Below are positions 56,447 through 64,000 of a stretch of 64,000 nucleotides of DNA, one piece after another. Both the position numbers and the translations under genes were made by a program. Every line of letters begins with the position of its first letter. Positions within the stretch are counted from its first letter, which is position 1. The DNA is taken from positions 28,479,501 to 28,543,500 of the forward strand of contig BSBM01000370.1 in the NCBI GenBank assembly GCA_027924585.1, given 5' to 3'. This stretch comes from Larix kaempferi (taxonomy: Eukaryota; Streptophyta; Pinopsida; Pinales; Pinaceae). Under the pieces are notes generated by a model, which worked only from the letters and a program-made list of their open reading frames with translations, searched no databases and was not told the origin of the DNA.

Positions 56447-57460
56447 GTATGAGAATTGGGCACCCTTGAGATGGATAAGCAAATCATTAATGTGAGAAAA
56501 TGGGTATCAATTTTTTATAGTCACTTCATTGAGATCATGATAATAAGTAACAAGATGCCATGCACCAGATTCCTTTACAGAAATGAAGAAAGTAGAGGAA
56601 CCATAAGGAGAGGAGTTATGTTCTATATGTCTAGAGTTTAAGACATATTGAAGATGTCACTCAATATCAAGAAATTCGTGAGGGGCTAAATGGTATATTG
56701 GAGCAATTGGAAGAGAAGATGCTGAGACAAGATCAATAGTGTGCTAGATGAAATGAATGGGGGGAAGGCCAACAGGAGGTGTAAATACATACACAAAATC
56801 ATCTAACAAGGGATTCATATAGGGTGTGGAAGGATGGGAGTCATTATCAATCTTAACCCATTTAACCACACATAGTGACATTAATTTGTGAAGATTGACA
56901 TGGAACACATCAACATTGTTGGACAACAAGGAAGGTGAATGGGTTATAGAAGATGTGAGATCACAAGCCTTTCCATCTTTAAAAAATTTATAAGTGTTGT
57001 GGTGAGCATCATATAGGGAATGACGAATAATTTGGTAAGGGAACCCAGTAGTAAATATACACAATTGAGAGGAGACACATCACATTCCAAAGTATATTGA
57101 AATGCCCCAATGGAAATGGTGATAACATAATGCTCAGTGACATTTAGATGAGGAGCATATTTTGTAACCAAACCTGATATGGAGTTTGATGGTCAATAGT
57201 GGGGAGTTGCAGATAGGAGACTAAATATCATGGGAAAATATATTTATTTGGCTACCATTATCCATAATTAGGGTGGTGATTTTAGATTTAATTTGATAAT
57301 TATGAACAAATAGGAAACCTAGTTGATGCTGGAAGGATTTGTTGTACATGAATGATAGTGTAGGATCTGGGGTGGTGGCATTGGGTAAAAAAATTGGAGG
57401 ACTCAAAAAATTGGTAGAAGAGTGAGATGAGGTACTAGGAATAGGCTTTGATATGAACAA
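56447..57460 (-). pseudogene. Ty3/gypsy protease and reverse transcriptase remnant
   Basis: On the minus strand the protease-type motif LIMDNGSQINIFSHDI (57275-57224) is followed by pieces matching the region before RT. These are HYVITISIGAFQYTLECDVSPL split over frames, TGFPYQIIRHSLYDAHH, and LLDDFVYVFTPPVGLPPIH, which is the usual DVFxxPxGLPPxR entry to RT. Further on come APIYHLAPHEFLDIE, SSPYGSSTFFI, YHDLNEVTIKN and DLLIHLKGAQFS, the N-terminal fingers of RT. Several frameshifts and stops show it is dead, and the RT catalytic YxDD region is not present. Confidence 0.75.
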
Positions 57461-57707
57461 TAATTATAAAAGTTATCTCCAAGTAATTTTTTCCCAAGCA
57501 AATAAATAGACCCTTGAGAAATATCAATGACAAAGTGTGAAAATTAGTGTCCAATGTTTAGCTTGGATTTAAGATATGTAGCAATTCCAGTTAAGTTTCA
57601 TAGATATAGCAGATTAGGAAACAGACGGATCATACCACTATCAAGGACATAATAAATTAAAAAGTCCCTATGTTTTCCTAGGGGATTTGAATATTTACTT
57701 TGATAAG

Positions 57708-59505
57708 TTCCCAGGATTGGATGAAGGCTACCATAAAATGAGAACATTGTTATCTTTCTGTTTAAATGAAAACTTTCATGAGTATGGCTTAACTCTACAC
57801 AAATAGTTGTTGTGACCTTTTTTTCCTTGGAAAAAGTCGTAATTTTATTTCAAAAAGATGAACAAAATTAGATTCTGCACATGTATGTAGGATCACAAAA
57901 TTAGATTCTACTCGGGAATCTGTGAAGCATAACCATTAATATATCCTATATCAATGATCATCTCATTCAAATAGGAAAAAAAAAGTAGATGAATATAGAA
58001 GGAAAACATAATCTGAACATTGCATTCACTGGAATCTTCTATCATGAAAATACAGACATAAAAAGCAGAGTTTAAGAACAGAGTTTAAAAGTATGTCTCT
58101 GAAACTTAGAACTCAGCCCTCTCAGTCTCTCCCACTCAAAACCCCGGTTACATTCAATGATAAAATATATAAATGTTGAATAAGCAAACTCCTGCAAGTT
58201 TCGAGTAATAAATCCTAAATCTTTGATTTGCTGCCAAGAATCTGGAAATGATCACTCTTCTGTCTTGAATGTTCAAATGCCACTTGAAGATGCGCATCGA
58301 GCTCCTGGATATTTGGGATGCAAATTTGATCCTTTGACTGTTAATTTCACCCTTGAATTTGGATAATTTAATCTTTGTCCTGGAAATATGGAAACAATTG
58401 AACTTTAAAAGCCATCAAATCTAGAAATAATCCTCTGTCTTTAGGTTCTCTGCCAGCTGTATATTAAGTGCTTAAATGTTGCTCGAAGATATTGACCAAA
58501 TCCTTAATTGTCTCGAGATGATGAGATCGAATTGCTGACTCAAAATTTAAAGATAATTAGTAGGGATTTTTTATAGAGTGCCCAGAATGGTTCTAAGAAA
58601 TTTAAGGCTTATTCTAATCCTCAAAATCTAGGATTAGCTGGAACTGCTTCTTCAAATGTGGATCGATCTTCTGCCTTTTGATCTTGTGCCTAAGAATCTG
58701 GAAATAATATCTGTCTGCTGAATCTCTGCCTCCAATGAATCCTTTGACTGCCAGTTGTTCTCCATTATTATTCTGTGATCACTGAATTAATAAAAGACAT
58801 GAAGATATGTATCCTTGTAACCAACAAGCACTCGAACGATTACATCACTGGGACAGACCATTGGAGCACTTATTCCACCTCAGAATGTATTAGCACTACT
58901 AAATGATCTTGGATATGTTTCTGATGTTCTTTCATATCTGCATACAAAATTATCTCCTTTTTCCTAGGCAGGGACTCTTCAACCTTTTCCTTCAGCCTTC
59001 TGAGAAGAAATGGTCTAAGAATCAAATTAAGCTTTGAAATTACCTAGAAAAGTACTTCTTATCAATTTAAACAAGGGAATTTCTTTATCAGACCATCACA
59101 TAACTGCTATCTACAGCCAGCATATATCCATACAACTAAACAAAAACTGTTACAGAAATTAAAATAGGCGTCCATCCCTGGTCATCAAAATCTGAGCTAT
59201 TGCTCAATTCCGTGCCTTTATAGCTTCATGAAATGGTCTGTGGTAATAACTGTAGGTGCCCCCAATAGAGTGAATAGTAATCCTCCAAGTGCCAAGTTCC
59301 CAGGATTGGATGAAGGCTACCATAAAATGAGAACATTGTTATCTTTCTGTTTAAATGAAAACTTTCATGAGTATGGCTTAACTCTACACAAATAGTTGTT
59401 GTGACCTAATAGTTGCTGTGACCTTTTTTTCCTTGGAAAAAGTCGTAATTTTATTTCAAAAAGATGAACAAAATTACATTCTGCACATGTATTAGGATCA
59501 CTGTG
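57708..59505. repeat. Tandem duplication of LINE 3' end plus its flank
   Basis: The segment 57708-57895 recurs at 59297-59505 and the segment 59084-59296 recurs at 59636-59846. The first unit is therefore 57708-59296 and the second starts at 59297. The junction (aag then ttcccagg) shares only aag with the two parental sequences. The first unit has about 1 kb (57896-59083) that the second lacks. The duplicated part includes the host flank and target duplication of the LINE, so it arose after insertion. Confidence 0.85.
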
Positions 59506-61160
59506 ATCCCTACATTGACACATATTTACTGTCCCATATTAATATCAAGTCCAAAGTTCCATACTACTTCAAAACAATGAGTCCAGCTGTTCATACAGCC
59601 CGCATTTATCCGATTACAGATAGACTACTGTATCAGACCATCACATAACTGCTATCTACAGCCGACATATATCCATACAACTAAACAAAAACTGTTACAG
59701 AAATTAAAAAAGGCGTCCATCCCTGGTCATCAAAATCTGAGCTATTGCTCAATTCCGTGCCTCTATAGCTTCATGAAATGGTCTGTGGTAATAACTGTAG
59801 GTGCCCCCAATAGAGTGAATAGTAATCCTCCAAGTTCCAAGTGCTAAATGTTGCTGCGTCGCTTCTTTGGAAAGCTGATCGGCCATCCCATTCCTCTCCC
59901 TGTAGACAAGTGTAAATGTAATATGATTAAATGACTGTTTTAACTGTATTACCTCCTCCAGTATAGGTATGAGTACCATCACATGACAATGAGTAATCTC
60001 CTTTGCCCAATCAATAACTATCCTGGAGTCGCCAAATATCTGAAGAGATAAGACATCCTTGTTCAAGTGCAAATAACAGCAGCAGCCTAAGAGACATAAG
60101 TTCAGCATAGTTGTTAGATCCCCTCCCCAAACCAGCCACGATATGAAAGAAATGAGACTCGGTTTTGAAAAGGACTCCACCCCCACCACACTCTGATCGA
60201 TGGTCAAGAGAAGCACCATCAAAATATGCCCACGGCATGGTTTTATCGATCATTTCCTCACTCACAGGTCGAGTTCTAATCTCTTTGACAGGTGTCTTGT
60301 AGTGTTGGATAACAGCCACAGCTTGTGCCACTACAGTCTCCTTCAGAATCCTGCAATCTTGAAATATGATCTTATTTCTGGTAATCCATATGCCCCATGC
60401 GAAAATACAAAGGGAAGCCCGGATGGGAGAGGATTTTTGTAAAGTCCACCACAATTGGAATGCTTCATGGACACTCGCTCCCCACCATCTCACATTTAAA
60501 TCCAGATATTTGCATATATCAGCCCAAACTGCCTGAGTAAACCGACAATAAACAAATAGATGATTAATGGTCTCTTCCACATCTTTACAAAGTGGACAGA
60601 ACCCCGGTCCCTGGAGGAAGCGTTTTTGCAGAATGTCCCAGGTTGGAGCCTTATTTTCCAGAATAGCCCAGAAGAGTAATTTTGCTTTACTCGGACACTT
60701 TAACTTCCACGGATATTTCCACCACCACACCAATTCCCTGTTATGTGCTTCCACATTCAGCTGGATATATCCATTCCTTGGGGTGTAAATTCTAGAGGGA
60801 TGGTGATCCCAGATAAGTTCATCATTCCTATTGGTCAGTCGTATATATGAAAGTCTTAGGATCCGGAGAAAATCCTCCCAAACTCCTTGCATATCTTCAG
60901 GAATCTCAAGACGCTGTGCAGAGATCCACCCCTGATGCCAAAGAGTAGATGATCCCGGATCCTCTACATCATCCAGAAAATGGCAACCTCTAGCTGCCAA
61001 GAAGTTCCTCAAGTCCACAGGCATGACATGACCTCCCCTACAGCCAACCCAAGGGTCCAGTCCAATATGAGTGAGTCGCCCATTTCCTATCCTCCACACT
61101 AATCCAAAGCCGACCAAAGGAAAATGCTGCACCACCGCTTTCCAGACCACAGAGCAATTT
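57806..61160 (-). mobile_element. 5'-truncated L1-type LINE with 19-bp target duplication
   Basis: The direct repeat gcttaactctacacaaata lies at 57787-57805 and 61161-61179, with a third copy at 59376-59394 created by the later tandem duplication. On the minus strand the element ends near 57818 in an A run (T run on plus). It starts inside ORF2 at about 61150, so it is 5'-truncated in the usual LINE manner. The region between was rearranged by the tandem duplication. Confidence 0.85.
59749..61150 (-). pseudogene. LINE ORF2 C-terminus: zf-RVT and RNase H
   Basis: The frame from 61150 begins in the linker after the reverse transcriptase (GLVWRIGNGRLTHIGLDPW). It continues through the zf-RVT zinc domain (LFWAILENKAPTWDIL, then CPLCKDVEETINHLFVYC). 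The RNase H domain follows with all four acidic positions: YFDGAS, NNYAEL, FGDSRIV and MADQLSKEA. A one-base shift near 60070 moves the frame from the first to the second part of RNase H, which ends at the stop at 59749. The reverse transcriptase itself is absent. This is a dead 5'-truncated copy. Confidence 0.88.
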
Positions 61161-61179
61161 GCTTAACTCTACACAAATA

Positions 61180-62582
61180 AAATCTATTGCTTAAATGCTA
61201 CAGTACCGTGCTTGGAGATGTGAATCAAATTGCAAGTTAAGTCACCATAGAGATGTGAACAAATATAACTTGATATTAATCAATGGATTTCAGTCTAATT
61301 TCCCTCAGTTATTAGAAGCAAGAGCTAACAGGAATGAGTGCGACAAATGACCAATAAGGATAGGAAACTTGGGATAGACTTCTTAATAAACTGTAAGAAA
61401 TAGGTCTAATGGCAGCATTCTATTCCTAGAAATGGAAGCAAAAAGTAAGATCTGCTCTTTGTTATGAAAAAAACCTGGTCAATGCTTTTTTCACTGCTAG
61501 GATACTGCACTTTTCTGAACATATAGAATCTGAGATCTCTTTATTGAGAAGTTTTATGAGTTAGTGGGGATTTATGTTCTGTTAGGGATTGTGTGGCCAT
61601 TTAGGGTTAGTTCAGTGGTCTTTGCTCATGTTTATCTATTATTATTTTCTGAAGTAAAAAAGGAGAAATAATGTTGGAATCCTGGAACCAATAGGTTTTG
61701 GTAGTTTTGTGAATTTTTGAGAAATTGCTAGGAGTTTTTTGAAACAATGATAAATTGTTGAGTAGTTTCCATATGTTTGGAAACGTTGCTGAGGTAGTTT
61801 GTAGTGGTTTGACATATTTCAAAATTTGGCTATGGTCTCAAGGTACGTAGTTTCATTATGCAATCTACATCCTATTTGGGTTGCAAAAAGAAGGAATATT
61901 GAAAGGAGTCTATGATGTTGAACATGTATTGGAATGAATGTGGGGCAAGTAATGCACTTGAGCCTTGATTTTAGGTTTGATCAATTTCGAAAAATTAGAT
62001 TTAGTCTTGTACTATTTTCTATTAATAAATTGTCATCAGTTTGCAATGAAGTTAGGTAACACCAACTACAATTGAAGTCACACAATGATCTCATTCTTAG
62101 ATATGGGTATAGCACCTTATGCATAGTTACTTGACTCTTATGAGCTTGAGTCAAGTCTTCCAAGTTTAATTTGGTCTTGGTTCATATGCACAATTTTGTT
62201 GAGTCTAGAGAGCCATAGGATTGTTTGATTATATTTTTCAAAAATATTTTTAAAACACATCCTTTTATCAAAATTTCTTCAAAGTGGCTACTCTCCTGAC
62301 CTGCCAGTCACGGCGGCAGCGAGGTGAGTTCATCAGGAGCACAAGGGACCCCATCACCACAACCTTAGGAAAATTTTTATTGTGGTGTGTTGTTTGTTCC
62401 CTGTTATTCTAGTGGCCCCTAGGTTAATCACTTAGTATATTTTTGGTGCAATTGTGGAGGACCAACCTCCTCGTAGGGAATTGCAGTTGTACTAATTTTA
62501 TATCATTTTTCTCATGCAGGCCTCCTTCTGGTTTCTATATTGATTTGGAATATCAATTGTGGAACATTAAGTAAGAAACAAG
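61180..62582. other. Flank before the hAT-like gene
   Basis: No coding domain. A possible splice acceptor (tttctcatgcag) ends at 62520, about 60 bases before the ATG of the following gene, so part of this stretch may be its 5' UTR intron. Confidence 0.4.
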
Positions 62583-64000
62583 ATGTCAAACATGGATCAT
62601 GGAGAGAAAAATAAAACATTAAGACAAAAGGATGTAATGTCATATTTTCAAAAACATCAATCCAATCATCCACATCATATTCATGGTTCAAGCTCTCTTG
62701 AGCAAGGTATCGGTGAGAGAGATGTCAACACTTTGGAGGATGCCTCTGCAAAACATACAATGGATGGTAGAATACATTCCTCTAGTGATCAAAGTGAGGC
62801 AAATGCATTTTCATCAGAAATTGGTAGCTCAAATGTTGAAGATTTTTCCTTGCAAGGTGACATAGACCATTCACTGAAGAGGAAAAAAGGCCGATGGGAC
62901 TTCGGGAGACAATTCCAATCTGATTGGGTATCAAGATTCCCATTTATTGAACCGATACCTCCAACAAATAAGAATGAGACCTCACGAGAAGTTAAATGCA
63001 TTTCATGTAGTTGGAAACTTGGCAAGTTAGTGAAATTGCAAATGAAGCTGGACACAATAGAGAAGCATGTTGGGAAGGTGTATGATAACAAAACTGGAAA
63101 TGATGAGAAGAAATCTACTGTTAGATGGAAATCTGATAGCCGACATCTCCAATGTGAAGAGGAATACAATAAATACTTAATAAATAAGAGAAAACTAGAT
63201 GAAAGTGGAGGAACCATCACTTCTCAATTCGGAAAGATGATGGAAAAAAATTTGTTATCGAAGTCGATACAATTAAGCACTGTATTTCACATCCTATCCA
63301 ATGGTCGTCCTATGACAGATTATCCAAAAATGATGAAATATCTATCTTTTATTCAAGTGCCAAATTTTCCATCTTCTCATTGGTCTTTAACGAGTGGTTG
63401 GGAATGGGGAAAATATCTAGCTCAAGTAGAAAAGGATGATATGAAAGAGAAGATTGTGAATGCAACATTTTTGTCACTGTCCTTGGATGAAGTTACAGCT
63501 GTTGATAATACTGCATGGATTTGCATGAGCATTTATACGGTCAATTACCATATCAGGAATTCCTATCTACTTGGAATTCATAAAATGAGCAAAAGTTCTA
63601 CAGCAGAAAACATTTATGAACTTGTTATTAATACTTTGAAAGAAACTGGTGGTATGGATCATTCAATGATCGCAAAAAAGTTGGTATGCGTTGGAGCAGA
63701 TGGGGCATCAGTAATGCAGGGACAAAGGAACGGCCTTTGTGCTAGACTACAACTCTCAGCTTCACCGTATATGATTGGTATTCATTGTATGGCTCATAGA
63801 ATGAATCTTGCATTTAAAATAGTGAGCAACTTTCCATTGGTTTCAAAAGTTGAATATCTTGTACGTGAGGTTCATGCATACTTTTGTCGGAGTCCCAAAC
63901 GGTTTTCAGAGTTTAAAAAATTTGCTGACGGTGTTACAAATGGAAACAAACTATTAAAAGATGTTGATACAAGATGGATCTCACTGAAGGGACCAGCTCA
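62583..64000 (+). CDS. hAT-superfamily transposase-like protein, partial at window edge
   Basis: From the ATG at 62583 (A at -3) the frame is open for 472 codons to the window edge without any stop. The N-terminal 110 residues are polar and low in structure. A zinc-binding segment follows with CISC and a downstream His in TIEKHVGKVYDN, like the C-x2-C finger seen before the core in ZNF862/KIAA1586-type hAT derivatives. The catalytic core then appears in order: LSLDEVTAVDNTAW (first Asp block of hAT), VGADGASVMQGQRNGL (second), GIHCMAHRMNLAF (the C/H-rich block) and DTRWISLKGPA (W block before the insertion domain). The remaining Glu block and the dimerisation domain should lie beyond 64000. 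Whether it is a live transposon or a domesticated host gene cannot be decided here. Confidence 0.85.
   Translation, partial: MSNMDHGEKNKTLRQKDVMSYFQKHQSNHPHHIHGSSSLEQGIGERDVNTLEDASAKHTMDGRIHSSSDQSEANAFSSEIGSSNVEDFSLQGDIDHSLKRKKGRWDFGRQFQSDWVSRFPFIEPIPPTNKNETSREVKCISCSWKLGKLVKLQMKLDTIEKHVGKVYDNKTGNDEKKSTVRWKSDSRHLQCEEEYNKYLINKRKLDESGGTITSQFGKMMEKNLLSKSIQLSTVFHILSNGRPMTDYPKMMKYLSFIQVPNFPSSHWSLTSGWEWGKYLAQVEKDDMKEKIVNATFLSLSLDEVTAVDNTAWICMSIYTVNYHIRNSYLLGIHKMSKSSTAENIYELVINTLKETGGMDHSMIAKKLVCVGADGASVMQGQRNGLCARLQLSASPYMIGIHCMAHRMNLAFKIVSNFPLVSKVEYLVREVHAYFCRSPKRFSEFKKFADGVTNGNKLLKDVDTRWISLKGPA

Noticed and set aside
62789-63220. Minus-strand frame of 143 codons at the window end
   Set aside because: It is antisense to the hAT-like ORF, which has all expected motifs.

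Overview
This is nuclear DNA from a land plant, most likely a seed plant with a large, repeat-rich genome. A gymnosperm is possible, but I cannot prove the lineage. The window is AT-rich, has long stretches without genes, and is dominated by plant-type transposable elements in all states of decay. These include a Helitron carrying an RPA gene, Ty1/copia and Ty3/gypsy LTR elements with plant-style tRNA-Met primer sites, L1-type LINEs, tRNA-derived SINEs, a pogo-like DNA transposon and an hAT-type transposase. There is no bacterial gene organisation and no complete conserved housekeeping gene.

Layout. 1-3.9 kb: AT-rich DNA with short tandem duplications and the 3' end of a LINE. 4.17 to about 12.2 kb: a minus-strand Helitron with a replication protein A gene, a Rep-helicase gene, a fragment of an unrelated coiled-coil host gene where the end of the helicase should be, and a candidate 3' terminus (hairpin plus CTAG). 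13.5-18.4 kb: an old, mostly non-coding LTR element. Nested in it is a copia element with a perfect 5-bp target duplication (13824-15760), and a MITE-like insertion lies in its 3' LTR region. 19.2-25.3 kb: gypsy integrase (minus), an accessory-type retroelement ORF (plus) and a gypsy gag (plus), all broken. 25.2-27.6 kb: a large palindrome with arms of about 1.1 kb. 28.7-29.4 kb: a tandem array containing a SINE with a 20-bp target duplication. 29.4-38 kb: mostly featureless, with possible host-gene exons near 37 kb. 38.2-45 kb: a GC-rich block, a 1.4-kb array of a 30-bp minisatellite, and a pogo-like transposase on the minus strand that is open for 885 codons apart from one TAG. The minisatellite unit recurs in inverted orientation at the transposase 5' end. 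45.8-47.9 kb: LINE ORF1 and further tandem repeats. 51.9-52.8 kb: a copia primer site and an 80-bp repeat leader. 56.4-57.5 kb: gypsy protease/RT remnants. 57.7-61.2 kb: a LINE with a 19-bp target duplication, partly duplicated in tandem. 62.6 kb to the edge: an uninterrupted hAT-like transposase ORF that runs out of the window.

The genes do not form a pathway. Most are independent, nested genomic parasites, and the interest lies in their structure. The two Helitron genes keep one reading frame each over kilobases with nonsense changes only. The pogo-like element appears to have amplified its own end sequence into a minisatellite. The hAT-like ORF is the only long clean coding frame in a field of wrecks.
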